This document shows positions 36,674 through 45,180 of a stretch of 54,811 nucleotides of DNA, piece after piece. Source of the stretch: Streptococcus sp. Marseille-Q5986 (GTDB lineage: Bacteria; Bacillota; Bacilli; Lactobacillales; Streptococcaceae); contig NZ_CAMPPY010000009.1 of the NCBI RefSeq assembly GCF_946902915.1, positions 1 to 54,811 on the forward strand. Reading direction: 5' to 3'. Under the pieces are notes generated by a model. That model searched no databases, had not been told where the DNA came from, and was given only the letters and a program-made list of their open reading frames with translations. Position numbers and translations under genes: made by a program. How positions within the stretch are numbered: position 1 is the first letter of the stretch; each line of letters begins with the position of its first letter.

Positions 36674-36685
36674 ATGAACAACTAA
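36674..36685 (+). CDS. Three-codon leader reading frame (Met-Asn-Asn)
   Basis: ATG AAC AAC TAA, ten bases after a strong GGAGG. A second purine run, GGGAG, lies next to the ATG. It is placed about 25 bases after the likely transcription start, before a terminator and an ABC-F gene. Tiny frames in this position are known sensors for ribosome-targeting antibiotics. Confidence 0.5.
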   Translation: MNN

Positions 36686-36892
36686 GTCTATCAAATAAAG
36701 AATCTTTATTTAGTAGATCTTGTTTTTGTCTCTTTTTGTGTTCTCTTTTAATACTAGATTTTCTAGTATCTTGTCCTCATTGAAAATCAAAAAACTAGAA
36801 AGCTATGCTCCTCTTGACTTGGATAGGGTTAGACTGACCTAGTTTGATGGGATTTTTGATAGGGATAATGGCGTTTTTGACAGTGACTTTGG

Positions 36893-36919
36893 GCTCTACT
36901 AGGTAAAGTAGAGCTTTTT
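36893..36919 (+). terminator. Intrinsic terminator in the ABC-F leader (attenuator)
   Basis: Perfect stem GCTCTACT/AGTAGAGC (36893-36900 with 36907-36914), then TTTTTG, ending 37 bases before the ABC-F start. AGTAGA at 36712-36717, just after the small reading frame, could pair with TCTACT of the 5' arm and act as antiterminator. Confidence 0.72.
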
Positions 36920-36955
36920 GTTATGCACTATGGACATTCTAGAAAGGGCGACAAT

Positions 36956-38482
36956 ATGATAAAAATCAATCATCTAACCATCATTCAAAACAAAGATCTA
37001 CGAGATCTTGTATCTGACCTAACCATGACTATCCAAGACGGGGAAAAGGTTGCTATTATTGGTGAAGAAGGAAATGGTAAATCGACTTTACTAGGAGCTT
37101 TAATGGGGGAAGCATTACCTAATTTTACTATCAAGGGCGACATTCAGTCTGACCTTCAATCACTGGCCTACATTCCTCAAAAACTCCCCGAGATTCTGAA
37201 AAATAGGACTCTACACGACTACTTCTTTTTAGATCCCACTGATTTAGACTACAGTATTCTTTATCGTTTGGCGGAGGAGTTGCACTTTGATAGCGACCGT
37301 TTTGCTAGCGACCAAGAAATTGGCAGTCTATCAGGTGGCGAATCTTTGAAAATTCAGCTCATACATGAGTTAGCCAAACCCTTTGAAATTCTTTTTTTAG
37401 ATGAACCTTCAAATGACCTAGACCTTGAGACGGTTGATTGGCTAAAAGGTCAGATTCAAAAGATTAGGCAAACTGTTATTTTCATTTCCCATGATGAAGA
37501 CTTTCTTTCTCAAACGGCAGATACTATTGTCCACTTGCGACTGGTCAAGCATCGGAAAGAAGCGGAAACGCTTGTAGAGCATTTAGACTATGATCGCTAC
37601 AGTGAGCAGAGAAAGGCTAATTTTGCCAGACAAAGTCAGCAAGCTGCTAACGACCAGAGAGCCTATGATAAAAGCATGGAAAAGCATCGCCGAGTCAAGC
37701 AAAATGTAGAAACTGTACTTCGAGCTACCAAAGACAGTACTGCTGGACGCCTATTGGCTAAAAAGATGAAAACTGTTCTCTCTCAAGAAAAACGCTTTGA
37801 AAAGGAAGCTCAGTCCATGACCCAAAAGCCACTTGAAGAGGAACAAATCCAACTTTTCTTTTCAGATATCCAACCATTACCGGCTTCTAAAGTCTTAATC
37901 CAACTGGAAAAAGAAAATTTGTCCATTGGCCAGCGCGTTTTAGCTCAGGGGTTACAACTAACGGTCCATGGGCAAGAAAAAATCGGTATCATCGGGCCAA
38001 ATGGTGTTGGAAAATCGACTCTGCTAGACAAGTTGCACCCACTCCTAAGCACCAAAAGAGAAATATCGCTTGGTTTTATGCCACAAGATTACCATAAAAA
38101 ACTGCAATTGGATCTATCTCCAGTAGCCTATCTCAGCAAAACTGGGGAAAAAGAGGAACTACAGAAAATCCAATCTCACCTAGCCAGTCTCAATTTCAGC
38201 TATCCAGAGATGCACCACCAAATTCGCTCCTTATCTGGCGGGCAACAAGGTAAACTCCTGCTTTTAGATTTAGTGTTACGCAAACCAAACTTTCTCCTTC
38301 TGGATGAGCCTACACGTAATTTTTCTCCCACTTCTCAACCCGAAATCAGAAAACTCTTTGCCTCTTATCCCGGCGGTCTGATCACTGTTTCACATGATCG
38401 ACGTTTCTTAAAAGAGGTCTGTACGAGTATCTATCGTTTGACAGAAAATGGTTTGGAAGTTGTTGATTTACAAGATTTATAA
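36956..38482 (+). CDS. ABC-F ribosome-protection type ATPase
   Basis: A 508-residue protein with two ATPase domains and no membrane segments. First domain: Walker A GEEGNGKST, signature LSGGESLKIQL, Walker B ILFLDEPSNDLD. A charged linker at about 200-290 (ARQSQQAANDQRAYDKSMEK and following) is the antibiotic-resistance-domain position. Second domain: GPNGVGKST, LSGGQQGKLLLL and LLLDEPTRNFSPTS. The DEPTRNFSP form is typical of Lsa/Vga/Msr-like resistance ABC-F proteins. It would act on the ribosome, displacing macrolide, lincosamide or pleuromutilin drugs, but resistance is inferred. The ATG at 36956 has AAAGGG seven bases upstream. Confidence 0.85.
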   Translation: MIKINHLTIIQNKDLRDLVSDLTMTIQDGEKVAIIGEEGNGKSTLLGALMGEALPNFTIKGDIQSDLQSLAYIPQKLPEILKNRTLHDYFFLDPTDLDYSILYRLAEELHFDSDRFASDQEIGSLSGGESLKIQLIHELAKPFEILFLDEPSNDLDLETVDWLKGQIQKIRQTVIFISHDEDFLSQTADTIVHLRLVKHRKEAETLVEHLDYDRYSEQRKANFARQSQQAANDQRAYDKSMEKHRRVKQNVETVLRATKDSTAGRLLAKKMKTVLSQEKRFEKEAQSMTQKPLEEEQIQLFFSDIQPLPASKVLIQLEKENLSIGQRVLAQGLQLTVHGQEKIGIIGPNGVGKSTLLDKLHPLLSTKREISLGFMPQDYHKKLQLDLSPVAYLSKTGEKEELQKIQSHLASLNFSYPEMHHQIRSLSGGQQGKLLLLDLVLRKPNFLLLDEPTRNFSPTSQPEIRKLFASYPGGLITVSHDRRFLKEVCTSIYRLTENGLEVVDLQDL

Positions 38483-38553
38483 ATTTGCAACATAGCAGAT
38501 AGGTGGGGCAAAAACACAATTTTATGAGAAAAGGAAGTAAATCTTCCCATAAT

Positions 38554-38601
38554 AAAACGCATCATATCAAGTTTTTTGCACACCTGATATGATGCGTTTT
38601 T
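38554..38601. terminator. Bidirectional terminator between ABC-F and htpX
   Basis: Stem AAAACGCATCATATCA with its perfect complement ending TTTTT, 16 pairs, between convergent genes. Confidence 0.9.
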
Positions 38602-38632
38602 CAGATTTTAAAGACTTTTTCCAGCCTTCATT

Positions 38633-39532
38633 TTACATATGTTTTAAACGTTCGATTCGTTCTGAAATAGGTGGGTGGGTATAAAAGAGTTTTTGGAACC
38701 CCCCACCTTTCTTGGGATCAGTGATATAAAGTGCACTGCTGGCATCATCGACGTGGCGACTCATGGGTTTGCTAGTTTCTAACTTGCGCAAGGCATTGAT
38801 CATTCCTTGCGGATTGCGGGTCAGCTCGACACTGGAAGCATCAGCTAGGAATTCCCTTTGACGAGAAATGGCGAGCTGCACCAAGGTTGCTGCGAGAGGT
38901 GCTAAAACAATGGCTAGCAGAGAAACCACTAGCATAATGATTTCAAGGACATTCCCATCTCGATCATTATCGCTCCGTCTGCGACCAGCGCCTCCCCACC
39001 ACATCATACGACCTGCCATACTAGACAGAAGGGTAATGGCACTGGCAAGGGCAACAGCAATAGTCGAAATGCGGATATCGTAGTTCCGGATATGGCTGAC
39101 CTCATGCCCCATAACAGCTTCCAGTTCTTCGCGATTCATGATAGCTAGAAGACCCGAGGTGGCTGCTACTGCTGCATTTTGAGGATTGGAACCTGTCGCA
39201 AAGGCATTTAAAGATGAATCCTCAATGATGAAAACACGTGGCATGGGAATCTGAGCGACCATGGCCATATCTTCCACTACATGGTAGAGGTCTGGTGCTG
39301 TTTGCTCATCAACCTCACGCGCCCCATTCATAGACATGACAATATCTGTTGATTGAAAAATCATGGTTAAAGCATAGATAAGACCAATAATCAAGGCAAT
39401 AATCATACCGCCAAGACCTGAACGCATGAAGAGATAGCCAACCGCATAACCAACCAAGGTCAAGAGTAGGAAGAAAACCAGCAATAAAATCCAGGTTTTT
39501 CGTTTATTGCTCGCAATTTGATTAAACAACAT
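38633..39532 (-). CDS. htpX: HtpX membrane zinc metalloprotease
   Basis: A 299-residue M48 peptidase for membrane-protein quality control. Two N-terminal transmembrane segments (about 15-55) precede the catalytic HEVSH in [13 protein letters not shown], with further membrane segments after it ([30 protein letters not shown] in two pieces) and the third-ligand region REFLADASS. The start is the ATG one base after the lemA stop rather than an upstream GTG. Pair lemA-htpX is conserved in streptococci. Confidence 0.95.
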   Translation of the reverse strand: MLFNQIASNKRKTWILLLVFFLLLTLVGYAVGYLFMRSGLGGMIIALIIGLIYALTMIFQSTDIVMSMNGAREVDEQTAPDLYHVVEDMAMVAQIPMPRVFIIEDSSLNAFATGSNPQNAAVAATSGLLAIMNREELEAVMGHEVSHIRNYDIRISTIAVALASAITLLSSMAGRMMWWGGAGRRRSDNDRDGNVLEIIMLVVSLLAIVLAPLAATLVQLAISRQREFLADASSVELTRNPQGMINALRKLETSKPMSRHVDDASSALYITDPKKGGGFQKLFYTHPPISERIERLKHM

Positions 39533-39533
39533 C

Positions 39534-40094
39534 TTAGTCACCTAAACCGCTAAAGTCAACTTTAGGAACTGCCTTTTCCTCTTCAGGTGTTTGGAGGAAG
39601 TCTGCAGCTTTAAAGCCAAATAGTCCTGCGATGATATTGCTTGGGAAAGTTTCTAATTTTACATTGTAGTTGCTGACAACACTGTTGTAGAGTTGGCGTG
39701 AGTAAGAAATTTTATTTTCAGTATTGGTCAACTCTTCTTGCAATTTGATAAAGTTAGCACTAGCTTTCAAGTCTGGGTAATTCTCTGCTACTGCAAAGAT
39801 ACCAGAAATCTGACGGGTAAGAGCGTCACTGACCTTCATAGCTTCTGCCGGTGAAGTTGCCGCGGCTACTTGTCTACGAAGTTCTGTCACTTTTTCCAAG
39901 GTAGAACCTTCATATTTCGCATAGCCTTTGACTGTTTCAATCAAGTTTGGGAGGAGATCATTACGACGCTTCAACTGAACATCAATCTGGCTCCAAGCCT
40001 CCTTTGTTTGCATACGATTTTTAACCAAACCGTTATAGCTAACAATCACAAAAATAACAATCAGAGCTAAAACTCCAAGAATAATCCAAGTCAT
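39534..40094 (-). CDS. lemA: LemA family protein
   Basis: A 186-residue protein with one N-terminal transmembrane helix ([17 protein letters not shown]) and a mostly helical remainder ([20 protein letters not shown] and following). LemA proteins have no firm biochemical role but are typically next to htpX or similar proteases. Extended -10 promoter about 35 bases upstream. Confidence 0.93.
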   Translation of the reverse strand: MTWIILGVLALIVIFVIVSYNGLVKNRMQTKEAWSQIDVQLKRRNDLLPNLIETVKGYAKYEGSTLEKVTELRRQVAAATSPAEAMKVSDALTRQISGIFAVAENYPDLKASANFIKLQEELTNTENKISYSRQLYNSVVSNYNVKLETFPSNIIAGLFGFKAADFLQTPEEEKAVPKVDFSGLGD

Positions 40095-40127
40095 GATATA
40101 AATCCTTTCTGCTTTTAGATTAATACC

Positions 40128-40136
40128 AGTATATCA
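40128..40136 (-). promoter_or_regulatory. Extended -10 promoter of lemA-htpX
   Basis: Minus strand TGaTATACT, hexamer 40128-40133, divergent from the rsmG promoter 20 bases away. Confidence 0.6.
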
Positions 40137-40151
40137 AAATTTTAATAAATA

Positions 40152-40160
40152 TGGTAAAAT
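40152..40160 (+). promoter_or_regulatory. Extended -10 promoter of rsmG
   Basis: TGgTAAAAT, hexamer 40155-40160, 26 bases before the ATG. Confidence 0.5.
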
Positions 40161-40186
40161 AAGATGATACTAAAGAAGGAAAAACT

Positions 40187-40900
40187 ATGAAACCAGAAAC
40201 ATTTTACAGCCTACTAGCTGAGCAAAATCTTCCACTTTCGGACCAGCAAAAGAACCAATTTGAACGGTATTTTGAACTCTTGGTCGAGTGGAATGAAAAG
40301 ATTAACCTGACCGCTATTACAGACAAGGAAGAAGTTTATCTCAAACATTTTTACGATTCGATTGCTCCCATCCTGCAAGGCTTGATTCCCAATGAAACTA
40401 TCAAATTGCTTGATATTGGAGCCGGGGCAGGATTTCCTAGTCTACCAATGAAAATCCTCTATCCGGAGTTAGATGTGACCATTATTGATTCACTCAATAA
40501 GCGCATCAACTTCCTTCAGCTTTTAGCTCAGGAGCTGGATTTGGATGGTGTTCACTTCTACCATGGACGAGCAGAAGACTTTGCCCAGGCCAAGAACTTC
40601 CGTGCCCAGTTTGATACGGTGACGGCTCGCGCGGTTGCCCGCATGCAGATCTTATCTGAACTGACCATTCCCTATCTTAAAGTTGGCGGAAAACTATTGG
40701 CACTCAAGGCCAGCAATGCCCCCGAGGAATTGCTAGAAGCCAAGAATGCTCTCAATCTCCTCTTCAGCAAGGTAGAGGACAACCTCAGCTATGCCCTGCC
40801 AAATGGAGAGCCGCGCTACATCACTATCGTAGAAAAGAAAAAGGAAACACCTAACAAGTACCCAAGAAAGGCTGGCATGCCCAACAAACGCCCACTTTAA
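40187..40900 (+). CDS. rsmG: 16S rRNA (guanine(527)-N7)-methyltransferase
   Basis: A 237-residue SAM-dependent methyltransferase (GidB) for G527 of 16S rRNA; loss gives low-level streptomycin resistance in many bacteria. SAM motif [18 protein letters not shown], acidic loop [14 protein letters not shown] and [14 protein letters not shown] are present. The C-terminus is basic ([14 protein letters not shown]), as in the family. Confidence 0.96.
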   Translation: MKPETFYSLLAEQNLPLSDQQKNQFERYFELLVEWNEKINLTAITDKEEVYLKHFYDSIAPILQGLIPNETIKLLDIGAGAGFPSLPMKILYPELDVTIIDSLNKRINFLQLLAQELDLDGVHFYHGRAEDFAQAKNFRAQFDTVTARAVARMQILSELTIPYLKVGGKLLALKASNAPEELLEAKNALNLLFSKVEDNLSYALPNGEPRYITIVEKKKETPNKYPRKAGMPNKRPL

Positions 40901-40976
40901 ACAATGGTGCGCCCTTGTTTAAAATTCAGAAAACCATTTACAAAATCAACCTCGCTCTCGCATTTCCGGGCTCGGG

Positions 40977-41004
40977 AAAAATTCGTTTACAAAACGAATT
41001 TTTT
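40977..41004 (+). terminator. Terminator of rsmG
   Basis: Stem AAAAATTCGTTT with its complement and TTTTTTC. Its middle doubles as the -35 region of uraA. Confidence 0.8.
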
Positions 41005-41014
41005 CTGCTATACT
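40986..41014 (+). promoter_or_regulatory. Promoter of uraA
   Basis: TTTACA, 17-base spacer, extended -10 TGcTATACT (41009-41014), overlapping the rsmG terminator. Confidence 0.7.
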
Positions 41015-41036
41015 ATCCTAAGCAAAGGTTTTTAAT

Positions 41037-41149
41037 GTCATCCTGTGAGGTGACGAAGGCGCAGATTTATATAAATTTTTAAAAGATAGCTATTTTTTAA
41101 AAAGTCTTACTCCGAGGGCCTATTGCTGCAAAATAATGGGCTCTTTTTT
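41037..41149 (+). promoter_or_regulatory. PyrR-dependent attenuator before uraA
   Basis: PyrR-binding hairpin GTCATC-CTGTGA-GGTGAC (41037-41054), then an AT-rich stretch, then a terminator with GAG..CCTATT pairing AATGGG..CTC (two bulged G) and TTTTTT (41114-41149), 22 bases before the uraA ATG. Confidence 0.85.
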
Positions 41150-41171
41150 GGTGCCCAAAAGTGAGGTTTTT

Positions 41172-42455
41172 ATGAAACAGAAATCAACTGTTGACTTGTT
41201 ACTAGACGTTGATCAACGTCCTTCTGCTGGTAAAGGGATTCTTCTAAGCTTCCAGCACGTGTTTGCCATGTTTGGTGCAACCATTCTCGTTCCCTTAATT
41301 TTGAGAATGCCCGTATCGGTTGCTCTCTTTTCATCCGGTATTGGAACACTTATCTACATGATTTCTACTGGCTTTAAGGTTCCAGTGTATCTAGGTTCTT
41401 CATTCGCCTTTATCACGGCTATGTCTCTAGCCATGAAAGAAATGGGAGGCGATGTATCTGCCGCTCAAACTGGGGTTATCCTGACTGGTTTGGTCTATGT
41501 CCTTGTAGCGACAAGTGTTCGTTTTGCAGGTACGAAATGGATTGACAAACTCTTGCCCCCAATCATTATCGGACCTATGATTATCGTTATCGGTCTTGGT
41601 CTTGCTGGTTCTGCTGTAACGAATGCTGGACTTGTAGCAGATGGAAACTGGAAAAATGCCCTTGTAGCCGTTGTTACGTTCTTGATTGCAGCCTTTATCA
41701 ATACAAAAGGAAAAGGTTTCCTCCGTATCATTCCTTTCCTCTTTGCCATCATCGGTGGATACCTATTTGCCCTAGTTCTTGGATTAGTTGACTTCACTCC
41801 TATTCTTCAAGCCAACTGGTTTGAAGTCCCTGGTTTCTACTTGCCATTTAATACGGGTGGTGCCTTTAAAGAGTACAACTTATACTTCGGTCCTGAAACA
41901 ATCGCAATCTTGCCTATCGCTATCGTAACCATTTCAGAACACATCGGTGACCATACAGTTCTAAGCCAAATCTGTGGCCGTCAATTCTTGAAAGATCCAG
42001 GTCTTCACCGTACTCTTCTCGGTGACGGTATCGCGACATCTGTATCTGCTTTCCTCGGTGGACCTGCTAATACGACTTACGGAGAAAATACAGGGGTTAT
42101 CGGGATGACTCGTATCGCTTCCGTCTCTGTTATCCGTAACGCAGCCTTTATCGCGATTGCTCTTAGCTTCCTAGGTAAATTCACTGCCTTGATTTCAACC
42201 ATTCCAAATGCTGTGCTTGGTGGCATGTCCATCCTTCTCTACGGAGTTATCGCCAGCAACGGTCTGAAAGTTTTGATTAAGGAACGTGTTGACTTTAGCC
42301 AGATGCGTAACCTCATCATCGCAAGTGCCATGTTGGTACTTGGACTTGGTGGGGCTATCCTCAAACTTGGCCCACTTACACTTTCAGGTACTGCTCTATC
42401 AGCCATGACAGGAATCATCTTAAACTTAATCTTGCCACACGAAAATAAAGACTAA
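41172..42455 (+). CDS. uraA: Uracil permease (NCS2 family)
   Basis: A 427-residue proton-uracil symporter with about 14 transmembrane segments. Family segments are SFQHVFAMFGATILVPLIL, VPVYLGSSFAFI, and the substrate motif region ISEHIGDH followed by GDGIATSVSAFLGGPANTTYGEN (in pieces). The start MKQKSTVDLLLDVDQRP has GTGAGG five bases upstream. Control by the PyrR-type attenuator couples uracil uptake to pyrimidine synthesis. Confidence 0.95.
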   Translation: MKQKSTVDLLLDVDQRPSAGKGILLSFQHVFAMFGATILVPLILRMPVSVALFSSGIGTLIYMISTGFKVPVYLGSSFAFITAMSLAMKEMGGDVSAAQTGVILTGLVYVLVATSVRFAGTKWIDKLLPPIIIGPMIIVIGLGLAGSAVTNAGLVADGNWKNALVAVVTFLIAAFINTKGKGFLRIIPFLFAIIGGYLFALVLGLVDFTPILQANWFEVPGFYLPFNTGGAFKEYNLYFGPETIAILPIAIVTISEHIGDHTVLSQICGRQFLKDPGLHRTLLGDGIATSVSAFLGGPANTTYGENTGVIGMTRIASVSVIRNAAFIAIALSFLGKFTALISTIPNAVLGGMSILLYGVIASNGLKVLIKERVDFSQMRNLIIASAMLVLGLGGAILKLGPLTLSGTALSAMTGIILNLILPHENKD

Positions 42456-42468
42456 TCATCTATACACA

Positions 42469-42498
42469 CAAACTCCACTCGATTGAGTGGAGTTTTAA
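42469..42498. terminator. Terminator between uraA and the EamA transporter
   Basis: Stem AAACTCCACTC/GAGTGGAGTTT with loop GATT and a T run; lies between convergent genes and ends at the transporter stop codon. Confidence 0.85.
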
Positions 42499-43404
42499 TT
42501 ACTTACTCTTTATTTCCAGCAGTAAATCTTTCAATGAAATAATGGTCACGGCTAGTAAAATCATGGCCATACCGACAAAATCAATCGCATAAAACTGTTC
42601 CTTCATAATCAGAAAGGCAAAGAAAACAGCTGAAATTGGCTCTATGGAAGCTAATAAACTAGACTTAACAGGGCCTATCAGACTAGCCCCTTTTAGGAAA
42701 GCTGTATAGGCAAAAACCGTTCCGATGATGATAATCCCAGCAAATGCAAAGAGAGAATCCAAGCTAGTCGGTATACTGGCCTGTAAGACTCCTGTAAAGG
42801 GAAGAGCCACCACACCAGAAATAACCATCCCAACACCAATCACCAAAATACTGCCCCATTTCTTAATCAAAGTGATGGGAAGGATAATATAGAGGGCATA
42901 GGTCAAGGCAGAAAAGAGACCCCAGAAAAGACCAGCAGGTGTGACAGACAACTGGTCGAATTTCCCGTGCGTCGCAATCAGAAAAGTTCCTCCTATAGCC
43001 AATCCAATCGAAATAATCTCAGCCAGTGTCGGTGCTACCTTATCCTTGATACAGGTATAAACCAAGATCCCAACGGGGCATACATACTGGAGAACTGTCG
43101 CCGTTCCAGCATTGGTTTCCTGAATGGCAGAAAGATAGGCGAACTGGTTTAAGAAAAGTCCAAACAAGGCAAACAACAGCAGAGATAAAAGACTTTTTCT
43201 GTCTTTTAAAAAAGCATAGAGTTTATCCCTTGCAGTCATATAGGATAAGACTACCAGTGCCAGGCCTGCAATGATAAGCCGCAAATTGGTCAAGACTAGA
43301 GCGGAAATTCCGTGTCCCATCAGGTATTGGCCACTGGTTCCAGACAAGCCCCAAGCAATCCCTGCCACTACTGTATATAGAATTCCTTTTAATGTTTTTG
43401 ACAT
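42499..43404 (-). CDS. EamA (DMT) family transporter
   Basis: A 301-residue protein with ten predicted transmembrane helices in two EamA repeats (first begins GILYTVVAGIAWGLSGTSGQ, second ends with FMILLAVTIISL-like segments and PVKSSLLASIEPISAVFFA). Such carriers export amino acids or metabolites; the substrate is not readable. The start MSKTLKGILYT has GGGAG four bases upstream. It follows the serine hydrolase by eight bases and probably shares its transcript with cppA. Confidence 0.85.
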   Translation of the reverse strand: MSKTLKGILYTVVAGIAWGLSGTSGQYLMGHGISALVLTNLRLIIAGLALVVLSYMTARDKLYAFLKDRKSLLSLLLFALFGLFLNQFAYLSAIQETNAGTATVLQYVCPVGILVYTCIKDKVAPTLAEIISIGLAIGGTFLIATHGKFDQLSVTPAGLFWGLFSALTYALYIILPITLIKKWGSILVIGVGMVISGVVALPFTGVLQASIPTSLDSLFAFAGIIIIGTVFAYTAFLKGASLIGPVKSSLLASIEPISAVFFAFLIMKEQFYAIDFVGMAMILLAVTIISLKDLLLEIKSK

Positions 43405-43412
43405 GATTCTCC

Positions 43413-44348
43413 CTACTCCTCTTGACGAATCATTTCCATGACTTGATTTCGATCGACTATCCACTGGGAACGCTCATCCTTCTCATACGTTCGATTGGAC
43501 AGAAAGATGGCAGCCTCCTGCTTCTCTCGATTCCACATAATGAAGGTCCCTGTATAACCCGTATGGTCGAGCCAAGCCCCTTCCAGATTCCAGGCTAGGG
43601 AACGCTCCTTATCATCTAAGGGAGAAAAATTTTGGCTCAAATCTGCCGCAAAATCATCTTTCAAGTAATGTTCCAGAAATATTTGTAGATCCGTGACAGT
43701 CGAAAATAAACCTGCACTTCCAGCGTGCTTCCCTAATAGACGTGCTTTGGGATCGTGAACCTTTCCGGTCTCCACTCCTCTCACTGTTGGTACAGCTTGC
43801 TCAACAGGACCAAACATCGTTTCCTTCATTCCCCATGCTTCCAAAACTTGTTCTTCTATAATCTGATCCAAGTCTTGGTTAAAGATTTTTTCCAAAAGAA
43901 AGCCCAAGAGTAAAAAGTGAACATCTGAGTATAGGAAGGCTGTCTGACTTCGTCTCTTGAGGTGAAACATGGCTTCTCTCAATTCCTCAGCGCTTAACTG
44001 GTCTCTGTTAGGAATAAAGGGGTCCAGGTCTGTAGCATGGGTCAGAAGCAGCCGTATAGTGATATCAGGATAATCACACTCAGGTAAAAAATCCGTCACC
44101 GGTCGATCAATATCGAATTGCCCCTGCTGCCACAAGAAGATGAGAACCGTCCCCACTCCCACGACCTTACTCACACTGGCCAAATCATAGACCAAACCGT
44201 TCCCTGTTTTCAAGCCCCGTTCTGGATCACTCAATCCCAGATAAGACTCTTTCCATTCACCATCCTTATAATATGCAAAAGAGACCCCGGGATAAATCCC
44301 TGCCTCGATTTGATTTTCTATTTTTCTTAGAATTTTTTCCAACTTCAT
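43413..44348 (-). CDS. Serine hydrolase, beta-lactamase class C/PBP-like fold
   Basis: A 311-residue protein without signal peptide. The nucleophile motif SVSK (in YDLASVSKVVGVGT, about residue 60), a YSD motif at the YxN position (in FLYSDVHFLLLGF) and an HTG triad (in LDHTGYTGTFIMW) match the class C beta-lactamase/esterase family. Lack of a secretion signal suggests a cytoplasmic esterase rather than a wall enzyme or true beta-lactamase. Its start overlaps the cppA stop by four bases. Confidence 0.85.
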   Translation of the reverse strand: MKLEKILRKIENQIEAGIYPGVSFAYYKDGEWKESYLGLSDPERGLKTGNGLVYDLASVSKVVGVGTVLIFLWQQGQFDIDRPVTDFLPECDYPDITIRLLLTHATDLDPFIPNRDQLSAEELREAMFHLKRRSQTAFLYSDVHFLLLGFLLEKIFNQDLDQIIEEQVLEAWGMKETMFGPVEQAVPTVRGVETGKVHDPKARLLGKHAGSAGLFSTVTDLQIFLEHYLKDDFAADLSQNFSPLDDKERSLAWNLEGAWLDHTGYTGTFIMWNREKQEAAIFLSNRTYEKDERSQWIVDRNQVMEMIRQEE

Positions 44349-45070
44349 GCTTCTTCAAACCACAATTCAATGTTATTGGTATCTTTACCAAGGAAGAATT
44401 TTTCAGACTTAGGGACAAAGTAGCCTGTCTTTTCAAACTTCTGACGAAGACTGGTTAGATCAAAATTTCTTACTAAAAATTTCAACATCGTCAGGTCCCA
44501 AGTGACATTGTTTTCAACAGCCAAATCTGACCCTTGCCCTTTAGTAAAGGTGATTGCTGGCGCTACTCCTTCAGAATCAAGTAAACTCTCTGTCCCTTCA
44601 GGCAAACGCAACTCCATAGAAACCTCAAATTGACTCACGTATTTTATACCTGTATTTGAATAAAATTCAGGAACAGTTTCCAATGGAACCAAATTTCTTA
44701 TATCATTTTCTGCATGAACAAGGATCACATCCTCTTCAGGAGAGACAATCTCAAAAGCATATCCACGGCTTCCTTTAAACAAGCGAGGAAGAGACTTCAT
44801 CTGAGAAAGAAGGGACTCGATTTCAGAAGGATCCTCAACCTTTATCAAGAGTCTAGCTAGCTTCTTAAGTCCTTCAACTCTGCGAGTTCGCATGCTTGGA
44901 GCTTCTTCTAAAATCAATCTCTCCGTACCCGTCTGGTCGCCTAATGAAAGAAAGGCAGACTCTTCTAGTAAGGGTTTCATCCCCAGAGTTCTAATGTAAA
45001 ATGTTTCATTTAATCTTCGGTTATTGACCTTCAAAGTCGGAATAATTTGTATCATTTGATTTGCATTCAT
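44345..45070 (-). CDS. cppA: CppA family protein (C3-glycoprotein degrading protease homologue)
   Basis: A 241-residue protein matching streptococcal CppA: IIPTLKVNNRRLNETFYIRT, LGMKPLLEESAFLSLGDQTG and a C-terminal half ending SEKFFLGKDTNNIELWFEEA. The fold is glyoxalase/VOC-like in two domains. CppA was named for degrading complement C3, but the protein has no signal peptide and no obvious protease motif, so that activity is doubtful from sequence. The ATG has GGAGG five bases upstream; a TTG four codons earlier is rejected. Confidence 0.85.
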   Translation of the reverse strand: MNANQMIQIIPTLKVNNRRLNETFYIRTLGMKPLLEESAFLSLGDQTGTERLILEEAPSMRTRRVEGLKKLARLLIKVEDPSEIESLLSQMKSLPRLFKGSRGYAFEIVSPEEDVILVHAENDIRNLVPLETVPEFYSNTGIKYVSQFEVSMELRLPEGTESLLDSEGVAPAITFTKGQGSDLAVENNVTWDLTMLKFLVRNFDLTSLRQKFEKTGYFVPKSEKFFLGKDTNNIELWFEEA

Positions 45071-45150
45071 AGCTTCCTCCAACTCTTTTATTTTAAAGGA
45101 TTTTCGAATATTTTACAAGCCATATCTATTTTATTTAGAAATTTTACAAG

Positions 45151-45175
45151 AAAAAAACTGGGTTTCCCCAGTTTC
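45151..45175 (-). terminator. Terminator of the aquaglyceroporin gene
   Basis: Stem AAACTGGG/CCCAGTTT with four-base loop, then TTTTTTC on the minus strand. Confidence 0.8.
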
Positions 45176-45180
45176 GTTTC

